Of a stretch of 60,000 nucleotides of DNA, positions 1 to 10,330 are shown piece after piece. The translations under genes and the position numbers were made by a program. This DNA comes from Apostichopus japonicus (taxonomy: Eukaryota; Echinodermata; Holothuroidea; Aspidochirotida; Stichopodidae), in NCBI RefSeq assembly GCF_037975245.1, contig NC_092577.1, positions 22,472,398 through 22,532,397 of the forward strand. The letters are read 5' to 3'. Numbering within the stretch: the stretch's first letter is position 1; each line of letters starts with the position of its first letter. Below the pieces are notes generated by a model. It was not told the origin of the DNA and made no database searches. It saw only the letters and a program-made list of their open reading frames with translations.

Positions 1-410
1 GCCTATGTAAAAGCTCAAGCCCTGAGCTGATGTTAAAGTAGTTAAACTGCACTATGATGCAGGCTGCTCGGATTTGTTTTAGCCCACTGAAAGTTACGCT
101 GTATTCCTAGAGACATGTCATCATACATAATAACTTAACCGTAGTTAGGGTTGCAAGATATGAAGATTTGTGTCAAGTTTTATAGCTCAAATGCAGGCCA
201 GACGTATCAATTAATGGTATACTAGAGGGTGACAGCCGGATATTCATAAGGTAACGGTCTATATCCATAAGGTTCATTGTTCATAAGGTTCTATTCATAA
301 TGAGCAACTATTCCTAATGAAAGAAAAATGTTTGTTGTTCATAATTGGTAAAAGGGTTGGATATTCATAATGGTGAAAAGGGTTCGTAATCCATAATAGA
401 GCAAAGGTTC
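1..410. other. Unassigned left flank with degenerate short repeats
   Basis: No coding region is convincing here. From about 238 to 400 the motif ATTCATAA (often followed by GG or TGG) recurs seven or eight times at irregular spacing, which looks like a decayed simple array or the end of an unidentified element. The stretch ends abruptly at the BEL left LTR. It does not resemble the transposase-like gene found on the far side of the BEL element. Confidence 0.4.
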
Positions 411-1025
411 TGTAGTGAAATGTATTTTGCGTTTTTTCGTCTTTCGTATTGTTGTGTGTTATATAACATTTGGTAACTTTGTTTGACCATACCTCAAATT
501 GTTAAGATTCAGCTGCATAATTATTTGCTCATGTTTAAACGAGTACCTTGCGTGATTGGCTTGTTGAACCCTCGTGATTTATGTTATGTAAATAAGTCCT
601 TTTCAATGTCCTTTGATATATATTGGGCGCACTCGGAAAAGGGACCACTGGCATTGGTTGCGTTTAGCCAGAACACATAAATTAATATCAAGATCTGAGA
701 TCCATGCGAAGCCAATGGAATGTAATGCCACGTAAGCAGTTGGTGATAGTGGTTGCTGGAAGTTCTAGACATTAAAGTTAAATGCTTTCTTCATGTGTAT
801 TTGATGGTTCATGTTTGTGCAATAGTGAAGTTTGTGTAGTTTTATTTATGCCAAAAAACAAATTATAAAAATGTTGTATTTAGTACTGTAAGTTTTGTAT
901 TTTTGTATTTTCGATAGTTTTACGGGAGTTATAGTCATAAACGAGTGCGGAGCCAATAAATTGCGGTGACTTTTACTTCTTGTACGAAACCATCCGTCTT
1001 TTTGCGTCTTGCCACGACCGGTACA
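411..1025 (+). repeat. BEL element left LTR (615 bp)
   Basis: Matches 7682-8328 nearly base for base, starting TGTAG and ending GGTACA (TG...CA ends). It contains a TATA-like string (TTATATAAC) near 460. It lacks a segment of about 35 bp that the right LTR carries at about 8051-8085. The first 270 bp contain a short open frame that is shared by both LTRs; it is not taken as a gene. Confidence 0.92.
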
Positions 1026-1703
1026 GTAAAACTCTTGGATGGGACTTCCGTGCGTCTTCCAGGGAGTCTTTCTTCAATAACATATCGGCGTGGAAACCAT
1101 CCGAGAACTTCATTCTACCACCATCTTCGACTAGCTCTACATTATTTGCAGCCAAACTACGGCAGACGTGTTTTACGGCCTCCATATCCATCCATCATAT
1201 AGTATTTAATATACCAGTTTGAGCGACGTTCTGGCTATACCATAAAACAGGTATTTTGTTATTTTGCGGAACTGTTGAAGTAGGTTGCTATCTTCATATC
1301 GTTGACCATTGACTAGCAATATGCATCCAGTTCTGCGAGGTTCCAGGCCTGTAGCCATGTAACCCTTCGTTACTATTACCACAAGACCGGTGTCGTTACT
1401 CTCTGAACTTTTCAGAATTATAAGGTATAATGGTTGCAATGTAAAGGCTTAGCCAGATATATATATATATATATATTTTTGATATCCGTTTTATATCTTT
1501 CTATCTGTTTCATACCGTTAGTTTTGTGTTATGTCGTGACAGTCTAGTCTATGTAGGACTGTATGTTGATATTGTTGTATAGTAGTAAAATAGTGTTAGG
1601 TTTGGTAGCCTTGTTTTTATAACTGTGTTAGGAGTGACTGTGTGTTCGGTCCTATCATCATTATATATGGTACTTTGAGTTGAACCTTTAACAATTCAGT
1701 ATT
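1026..1703 (+). other. BEL 5' leader between LTR and Gag
   Basis: About 680 bp with no sense-strand gene. A primer-binding site should sit just after 1025, but I could not assign one to a particular tRNA. An AT dinucleotide run lies at 1457-1476. Two antisense open frames (about 1439-1206 and 1191-1026) have protein-like composition, so part of this leader may be captured DNA rather than ordinary retroelement leader. Confidence 0.5.
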
Positions 1704-3480
1704 ATGATGGACTCTGCTGATAATGAGGGCACGGTTTCTGAAGACCAAACGTCTGGGTTTAACACTCGTCAAAGGATTTTGACTGAGAAAGGTTTTCAGT
1801 ATCAGTTGGGTCAAAAGGAGCAAAGATTTAGAGGCATAATCTCTAAGTGGCGTAAACATGTGTTAAAGATAGAATGCCTACTTTCTGAAAGGAGCAATTT
1901 AGTAGATATTAAGGCCGAACGTGATGTTCTGTTAGAAACTATGGCAGATTTGTCTAATGTGTACATCGAAGTCGATAATTTGCTTTCGACCGTTGATCAA
2001 ATGGGTTCTAAATATTAAATTTTTGAGGCAATAGAAATAGAACACTGTAATTTAATAAAGAGGGTTTCTGAGTATATCCATTCTGTAACTAGCCAAGGCT
2101 CATGTTCAAAATCATCAGTGTCGGCAAAATCTCATTCTACTACGAAAGATGAAATTGTAACAACGATTGCAGCCCATGAGGCCAAACTAAAACAAATAGA
2201 AATGAAGGCAAAATTTGAGGTCCAGCAATTACAGTTAAGGGCAAAGCATGAAGCTGAATTGCAAAGGTCAGAATTAGCCATAGCTAAGGTAAAATTGGAT
2301 GCAATTGGAGAACAGGGTTCAGTGACGATAGTCTTAAATATACTCAAAATTATGTCGAAACCCTGGGTGATGTTAATAACCCACAGGATAGGAAGCACCT
2401 AACATATGAGGCATACTTAGAGCAACCCGTACTAAGACAAGGCGTCACTAAATCTAATGTTCCCCTAACAGGTGGAAACAATGATCAGCCTACGGCAACC
2501 CGTGCCAACCTAGGTAATTTAACCAATGATTTTTTGTATCAAGTATCTCTAAATAGACTTCCAGTTCCAGAACCTGAAATATTTAGTGGTGACCCGTTAC
2601 AGTATCCTGGCTGGAAGTGTGCTATTGATTTATTGTTAAATAAGGGCATACCCCCCTCTGAGAAAATATACTATCTTAAACGGTACCTTAGTGGTCCACC
2701 TAAGGATGCTTTGGAGGGCTATTTCTTGGTTCCTTCTGATTCCACCTATATAGAGGTACGAAAACTTCTTGACGATAGATATGGTAATAATTTAGCAATC
2801 GCCGATGCATTTAGATCTAAACTTGAAGGGTGGCCTAACATCCAACCTAATGACGGACTTGCACTTCGCAAGTTTGCAGACTTCCTAGGCCAGTGCGAGT
2901 TTGCTATGAAATTGGTCAAGGGTAGGCTTAGCTTCCTAAATGATAGTTGGGAAAATCGCAAATTGCTTGATAAATTGCCTGATTGGTTGGTTAAAAGGTG
3001 GGGACGAGTACTGTCAGAATGGGATGATTTTCCGCCATTTGGTAAGTTTAGACAGTTTATCGCCAAGGAAGCTGATATTGCATGTAATCCTTTAATAGTT
3101 TCTAGCCAGAAGGGCAAGGGGTCAAGAGGCACAAGGGGTGCTAGTAACTTTGTAGTCGAAACAGGGTTTGACAATTCAAGTACAAAACTCAATGCCCATA
3201 GGTATAAATGCCTAATTTGTGAAGGTGATCACCGACTTGACTGTTGTTATAAGTTTCTTGCTAAAACGGTCGAAGATCGTAAGATATTTGTAAAAACCAA
3301 AAACTTGTGCTATGGATGCCTACGTCAAGGCCATATATCAAAATTCTGTCGCAATCGTCTCGTATGTAATATTTGTTCGAGGTCTCATCCTACAGCACTT
3401 CATGGTGACATTGTTTCTCACATAGGTAAAACTGTTTGTAGTTCCAGTAAGTCAATTGGAATTCAAACAGAAGCAATTAA
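1704..3480 (+). pseudogene. gag: BEL Gag region, interrupted
   Basis: Starts at ATG 1704. The first part is rich in charged residues and predicted coiled coil, with many Glu/Lys/Gln between 2150 and 2310. A TAA at 2016-2018 interrupts it, but the same frame continues coding-like sequence past the stop. A frame change at about 2320-2335 leads into the long frame that reaches 4882. The capsid-like part around 2560-3060 has the conserved start with PEPEIFSGDP. It is followed by Cys/His-rich zinc knuckles at about 3205-3400 (for example CYGCLRQGHISKFC). Gag would form the particle and bind the element's RNA. Function is inferred from position and knuckles; the breaks make this copy inactive. Confidence 0.85.
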
Positions 3481-6400
3481 CACAGGATTGAGTCATGTAA
3501 GTGGGTTAAGGGACATAACAATGAATTCTCTCATCCTTCCTGTATATGTTTCTCATGTGGATGCTCCGCAAAGAGAAGTCCTTGTGTATGCCCTTTTAGA
3601 CACTCAGTCAGATAGTACATTTATTACTGATAAGACCTGTGAGCTGCTGAACGTGGAAGGTTCAAAGACGTTGTTGAGTCTGTCCACTTTGTCATCTAAG
3701 AATCAATTGGTAGACAGTAGTAGGATTGGTGGCTTGTCTGTTAGAGGGCATAGGGAAGGTACCAAAGTTCCCTTGCCTGTTTCGTATACACGTTGTTCTA
3801 TACCAGCCAATAGATCTCATATTCCCACTCCGGGAACTGCCAGGCAGTGGCCACATTTGAAGCGAATAGCCAATCATCTTATGCCGTTAGAACAGTGTGA
3901 GATAGGATTGTTGATAGGCTATAATTGCCCTAAAGCATTAATGCCTATTGAGGTTATCTCTCCTCCTGATAATGGTCCGTATGCTGAAAGAACCAACTTG
4001 GGTTGGGGTATTGTTGGCATAATTAACCCTCGAGAATTGTCTGTGGATAAGTGCGATCCTGTTGGAGTTAGCCACTTTATTGTGACTCCTCGCCCCACTT
4101 CTGAATTTGACAGTATTCTACCACGTGATGGGGCTAAGATTTGTTTCAAATGTAATGTTAGGGAGGTTGAACCAACTCAGGTGGCAGGGTTAATGGAATT
4201 GGAATTTAATGAACGAAATTTTGAAAGTGCTTATTCAAGAGAAGATAAGAAATTTCTTAACATCCTTAAGGAGGGAGTATGCCAGTTAAGTGATGGTCAT
4301 TATCAACTGCCATTACCCATGAAATTGTCTAAGATTTTTCCAAATAATAAATGTATGGCTCTCTATCGTTTGAATCAATTAAGAAAGAAAATGGAGCGTA
4401 ATAATACTTATGCTAAGGATTATGTTACCTTTATGCAAGACATTATTGACAAGGGGTATGCGGAATTAGTTCCTAGTTCTGAGCTAAATGCTGATCAGGT
4501 AAACTATATTCCTCATCACGGAGTATATCACCCTAAGAAACCAGGAAAGATACGTGTAGTATTTGATTGCAGTGCAAAATTCAAAGGAATTTCCTTAAAT
4601 GATCAATTACTTACTGGTCCTAATTTGACCAACGATCTACTTGGTGTTCTCTGTCGTTTTCGTCAAGAAAGAATTGCATTTGCAGGAGATATAGAATCAA
4701 TGTTCTATCAGTTTAAGGTTAATCCTGAACAGCGTAATCTTCTAAGATTCCTTTGGTGGAGTGAGGGTAATTTTAACGGTGACCCTATGGAATATCGTAT
4801 GACTGTGCATTTGTTTGGAGCAGGATCATCTCCAGGGTGTGCAAATTTTGGCCTAAAACAAATTGCATTAGACTGGTTCTAAATTCGGGGAGGATGTAGC
4901 AGGTTTTGTGAATCGAAGCTTTTATGTGGATGATGGTCTTAAATCTGTTGATACAGTTAATAGAGCTGTAGACCTTATTTCTCGAACGAAACAAATGCTA
5001 CATAAGGGTGGCGTTAACCTCACCAAAATTAAGTGTAATTCTAAGGCTGTGTTGCAATCAATTCCTGAGGAAGATCTTGCGGTTGCTTCTGGGCATTTAG
5101 ATCTCTCCTCAAACGCAACTCATTTGGATCGGGTTCTTGGAGTACAATGGTGTATTGAATCAGATGAATTTCAATTTAAGATAACACTTAGTGATAGCCC
5201 TTTGACACGGCGTGGTATCCTTTCTACGATTGCTTCGGTGTATGACCCGTTTGGGTTTATAGCTCCAGTTGTGCTTCCAGGAAAGCAAATCTTACAGCAA
5301 TTATGTTATGATCATTTAGATTGGGATAGTCCCTTGCCAGATGAGCTACATAGTAAGTGGGAAAAGTGGAGGATGGGTTTATCTAAGTTAGAAACCATCA
5401 GAATTGATAGGTGTTTTAAGCCTGTTGAACTTGGCACCGTTACAAAGACAGAACTGCATCATTTCTGTGATGCTAGCACCATTGGGTATGGTTACTGTTC
5501 TTACCTGCGCATGACTAATCGTGAAGGTAAAGTTCATTGTAGCTTTGTTCTTGGAAAGTCTAGGGTTGTTCCCCGTAGGCCTGTTACAGTACCACGCCTA
5601 GAGCTGACTGCAGCTGTATTGTCGGTAAAAATGAGTGCCTTGTTGAAACAAGAGTTGGAGTACAATTTTATCAATGAATATTTCTGGTCTGATAGTCAGG
5701 TAGTCCTTGGGTATATCAATAATGATGTCAAAAGATTTCATGTGTTTGTGGCAAATAGGGTGCAACAGATTCATGAAATGAGTAGTAGTAGCCAATGGCG
5801 TTTTATTAAAGGGTTTGAAAATCCCAGTGACTGTGCCTCTCGTGGACTTACAGTTGATGAATTAAGGACATCAAGCTGGTTTAGAGGGCCAGAGATGTTA
5901 TGGCAAAGTCAACTCCCACTGGTTAAGCACGTTACAAACCTTGAGGTCTTTGATCATGACCCAGAGGTTAAATGTTGCCAGGTAGCATTTTCCAGTGTCA
6001 AATGCTCTAATCATTTGGAAGTAGATCGTTTAAGCTCCTTTTCGAGTTGGTTTAAAGCAAGGAAAGCTATTGCATTATGCCTTTGGCTAAAGGCTATGCT
6101 TAAGGCTAAGGCTAGTAAAACCTTCCTTCCGGTTAGGGAACTTAATGTAGATTCTTTGTTTGAAGCCGAGATTGAAATACTGCGAATAGTTCAGTCCTAT
6201 GCATTTAAGGAAGAGCTTCAAATCCTTCGTACATTAAGTAGTGATCCAGTACAATGCTTGAAGAAAGGCAGTCCACTCTATGCTCTAGATCCATTTTTGG
6301 ATGAAAATGGTGTTATTCGTGTTGGTGGTCGTATATCTAAATCTAGCTTCGAGTTTAAGGTGAAGCATCCTGTAATTATTCCTAAGTTATGCCATGTTGC

Positions 6401-7591
6401 AGAGCTTCTTGTGAGACATTTTCATGAGTTAGTTGCCCACCAGGGTAGAGTTTAAACTTCAAACGAACTTAGGGCAAATGGTTATTGGATCATTGGTGGT
6501 AGTTCTTTAATTGGTAAAGTGATATACAAATGTGTTACTTGTAGACGGCTTCGTGGTAGTTTGGGTCAACAGAAAATGTCAGACTTACCAGTTGATCGAG
6601 TGGAGTCTAGTCCACCCTTTACATATTGCGGTGTAGATTGTTTTGGTCCCTGGCTTGTAAAGGAAGGTCGTAAGGAGTTGAAGAGGTATGGCGTGTTATT
6701 TACATGTATGGCCTCAAGGGCGGTACACCTAGAGGTAGCTAATTCATTGACCACCGACTCTTTTTTGAATGCATTACGACGCTTTCAAGCTATACGTGGC
6801 CCTGTAAGACAATTGCGTTGTGATCAGGGCACTAATTTCGTAGGGGCAAATAACGAGTTGTTAACTGCATTAAAGGAAATGAACCAAGGTGTTGTAAGTA
6901 AAAGCTTGCTTGAGCTGGGTTGTGATTATATTGAATTTAAGTTTAATGTTCCACAAGCTAGTCATATGGGTGGTGTCTGGGAACGACAGATTAAAACGGT
7001 TCGTTGCATTTTGGATTCTATGCTACACAAGTTAGGGACTCAACTGATGATGAGTCTCTTAGGACATTTATGTATGAAACCACTTCTATTATTAATAGCC
7101 GTCCATTGACTACAGAAACTCTGTATGATCCATTGTCATTAGAGCCGTTAACTCCTAATCATGTAATTACTTTGAAGTCGAAGATACTTCTTCCACCTCC
7201 AGGTCAGTTCGACTCTGCAGATATGTATTCTAGAAAGCGATGGCGTAGAGTACAATATTTATTAAATGTATTTTGGTCCAGATGGAGGAAGGAATACCTT
7301 CAAAATCTTCAGGTCAGGCAAAAGTGGTGTTCGCCATCTGCCAACATTGAGGTTGGGGACATAGTTTTAATTAAGGATATTGACAAGCCAAGAAATAGGT
7401 GGCCCATGGCTAGAGTACAAGAGACAATTGAAGGTAGTGACAAATATGTTCGTAAGGTGAAACTTAGGTTAGCTTCTCACATTGATAATAAGGGTAAACG
7501 TCAAGGTCCTGTTAATGTTCTTGATAGACCAATTCATAAATTGATAGTATTAGTTAAGGCTTCAGAGGAGAGTAGTCATGAGGGGCCATAG
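3481..7591 (+). pseudogene. pol: BEL Pol region: protease, RT, RNase H, integrase; interrupted
   Basis: The aspartic protease is marked by LLDTQSDSTFI near 3593. Reverse transcriptase begins near 4540. Its catalytic YVDD box lies at about 4921-4932, just past a frame change near 4865 that separates the fingers from the palm. RNase H follows at about 5450-5900 (FCDAST, ELTAA and SDSQVV blocks). Integrase starts with the His/Cys zinc-binding part around 6400-6560, cut by a TAA at 6453-6455. The core Asp-Asp-Glu residues sit in VDCFGPW, RCDQGTNF and GGVWERQ (about 6630, 6820 and 6970). A last frame change near 7050 leads to the C-terminal end at 7591. All catalytic motifs remain visible, so decay is by a few indels and stops rather than by erosion. 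Confidence 0.9.
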
Positions 7592-7668
7592 TCCACTTTA
7601 CGAATGTATACTAAGCATTTATGTACTGTGTAGCATGTTAAGTGTTTGGCGTATAAAATGATTTCTCA

Positions 7669-7681
7669 TTTTGAGGGGCCA
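7669..7681 (+). promoter_or_regulatory. Polypurine tract next to right LTR
   Basis: The string TTTTGAGGGGCCA ends one base before the TGTAG start of the right LTR. This is the expected place for the plus-strand primer of an LTR retrotransposon. A very similar GAGGGGCC occurs at about 7579, at the end of Pol. Confidence 0.7.
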
Positions 7682-8328
7682 TGTAGTGAAATGTATTTTT
7701 CGTTTTTCGTTTTTCGTATTGTTGTGTGTTATATAACATTTGGTAACTTTGTTTGACCATACCTCAAATTGTTAAGATTCAGCTGCATAATTATTTGCTC
7801 ATGTTTAAACGAGTACCTTGCGTGATTGGCTTGTTGAACCCTCGTGATTTATGTTATGTAAATAAGTCCTTTTCAATGTCCTTTGATATATATATTGGGC
7901 GCACACGGAAAAGGGACCACTGGCATTGGTTGCGTTTAGCCAGAACACATAACTTATATATATTAAGATCTGAGATCCATGCGAAGCCAATAAAGTAATG
8001 CCACGTAAGCAGTTGGTGATAGTGGTTGCTGGAAGTTCTAGACATTAAAGGGCTAAAGAGGTATTTTGGTGTTTATATATTATAAGTTAAATGCTTTCTT
8101 CATGTGTATTTGATGGTTCATGTTTGTGCAATAGTGAAGTTTGTGTAGTTTTATTTATGCCAAAAATCCAAAAAATGTTGTATTTAGTACTGTAAGTTTT
8201 CTATTTTTGTATTTTCGATAGTTTTACGGGAGTTATAGTCATAAACGAGTGCGGAGCGAAATAAATTGCGGTGACTTTACCCTAGTTCGAAACCATCCGT
8301 CTTTTTTCGTCTTGCCACGACCGGTACA
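7682..8328 (+). repeat. BEL element right LTR (647 bp)
   Basis: Copy of 411-1025 with few substitutions. It has an extra segment of about 35 bp at 8051-8085, in the middle of otherwise aligned sequence. Ends GGTACA at 8328, immediately followed by coding-like sequence of the minus-strand transposase-like gene. Confidence 0.92.
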
Positions 8329-10330
8329 ACATATGTCCTTAAAACAACAGACAACACCAGCCAGTCTCTTGGCAAACATGTGCTTTGCCTCAAAGCGCAT
8401 GCACCAACTGTTGATCAACGGGCCAGTCTCCAACATCAGTCGTGGATAATGTACCATAAAGTGGTGCTTTGGAGTGAGGTTATTTGGGTAGCAGTTTCGC
8501 ATTGCCCTGTGGTGTTCCTAAAAAATATGTTAATTGATGACACATTTCTTCAGACAAACATCTAGCAAAGATCACATCCATTATCTGCCGCAGCAGTAGA
8601 AAAAGAGACCAAAATTTATCATCAATTTGTTCGAGCTGTCCGATTAAAAAAGGCAAGACTCCAACAAGACACCACATCTGGGATGCTTTCTGGCACAATC
8701 CATGATCTACACTACGCAACGTTGTAGAAGAAATTTCTGATGGTTTATTGCCTCTATCTACAAAACCATAATCGAAGTTTGACAAGCTTCTGTTGAGGAA
8801 ATCAAGAGTGAATAATTTCCGCTCAATAATGAAATACTGCAGTAAAAGCTTAACCTCAAATGGAGCAATCCCTTCCAAGATATCATGCATTATATCCGGA
8901 CTAGAATTGCATGTGACATGAAAGTACCTAGACGTATTTAGCAATGATTCCGCCTTTATACCAGTGGTTGATACGGCACGACGATCAGCGATGACACTTT
9001 GCAACTGTTCATCATAGTTTTGCCTAGTGCGCAACTGAAATTGCTCCTCTAAAAACAACTCCTGAAAATCTTGTTTTGAACCAATACAAAATCTACATGG
9101 TTTATTCGCCGAGAAACTTTCTACAAACCCACTGATAGCATGCTGGCCTAGGTTATCACCTGTTACTTGAATAAGTGTTCCTCGTTTAGTGAAGAAGCCA
9201 TTTTTAGAAGACAAAACAACACCATCATCACTTTCAAGGCGCCTAATATCTTCCATAATGGGTGCCAATATTCTGGAAAATCCATACTTTTTTAAATCGA
9301 TACAAGCAAACGTTGCCAACAAATGAATACTTCCAAGAGAGGAATTGTATTTAGGTGGAATATTCTTCACAGTGAAATACAGTACACCTATTTTATGTAT
9401 GCCTCTTCTAGAACCCAAGGGATTTACCACTTCCAGTTCATGAAAGTATAGGCAAATCTGAATTGCAGTATCATTGATCATGAAAAGTAAATGTTCTTTA
9501 AACTGTTTACCATCACAGTAATCTCGTAGCAATCCGTCATTAGAGCAGGGTCCAATCTCACAAAATTCTTTATGATAGGTACATACTGAAATGTATCCCT
9601 AACAATAACTTCACGTACATGGCCAGTTTCACTATCTGTTAAAGTTTCATAACGTGTCCCTAGTACTATTTTCTTGGGCTTGATAATGTGCAAATGTTCA
9701 TCAAAGTACTGTTCCCGCTTAAACTTAGTTTCTAGGCCAACAAATGGTTTGTCACAAACATCAAACAATGAAAACAATTGCCTACATTCCTCATTGTTTA
9801 AATCAATTTGATAATGTTCCAAAACTGACACAGTGCAGCGCCTCAAATAATATAATGTACTTGTTCTCAATTCACAAACTGCATCTACTACTTTTTGAAT
9901 GGAGGTGTGGGTCATATTCTTTTGAGCTAGCATAGCAGCAATAAACATAGCAGCTTGTCTGATCTGGAATAGCAATAACATCATCTGGGGCATTATCATC
10001 ATCTGCAGCATCATCATCCTTATATAATTCATCTTCATTATCCCCATGTAGTTGCTCAACTCTGTTGTCAATTAATGGATAGAAGTTGACTTGGTCATCC
10101 ACTTCATTTTGCATATGGTGTTATCTCACTACATGTTTTCGAAATGAATTAAAAGAATGAAACGTACATGGACATCCCCCTTGATCACAATACAAAACAA
10201 GACCACTGCCATCGAATATGGCATGCACATTATGAAAGTGATAGAGGAGAGCTGCAATTTGACCATTAACAATCTGTTTACATTCAAAACAGGAATATCC
10301 CATTTCAGATTTTGTTCCCAAGAGAATCAA
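8329..10330 (-). pseudogene. DNA-transposon transposase-like gene, frameshifted and cut by BEL
   Basis: Read on the minus strand from 10303. The start holds two C2H2-like zinc fingers (10303-10121: CFECKQ...HNVH and CPCTF...H), then an acidic stretch (10110-9980). A long body to 8500 contains DIMHDILEG near 8880. A conserved Asp followed by Met-His and an LEG block is typical of EnSpm/CACTA-like and related Tnp2-type transposases. A CRFC motif lies near 9090. The frame changes at about 9970, 9530 and 8500, so it is a pseudogene. The last readable part (8500-8329) runs into the BEL right LTR and is not found again to the left of the BEL element. The family is common in invertebrate genomes as uncharacterised repetitive proteins; the superfamily assignment is inference. 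Confidence 0.7.

Larger units (their letters stand above)
411..8328 (+). mobile_element. BEL/Pao LTR retrotransposon, two LTRs, coding region broken
   Basis: Two near-identical long repeats beginning TGTAGTGAAA and ending GGTACA bracket a 6.7 kb interior. The interior encodes, in order, Gag with zinc knuckles, an aspartic protease, reverse transcriptase, RNase H and integrase. That order, the Gag zinc-knuckle arrangement and the integrase end are those of the BEL/Pao group. The reading frame is interrupted at least five times: an in-frame TAA at 2016-2018, a shift near 2320-2335, a shift near 4865, an in-frame TAA at 6453-6455 and a shift near 7040-7060. This copy therefore cannot make its full polyprotein. 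No env-like ORF lies between integrase and the right LTR. Flanking bases (GGTTC left, ACATA right) do not form a target duplication. Confidence 0.93.

Noticed and set aside
483-680. Short frame in both BEL LTRs
   Set aside because: It is repeated because the LTR is repeated, differs at the end between copies, and LTRs of this group do not code for proteins.
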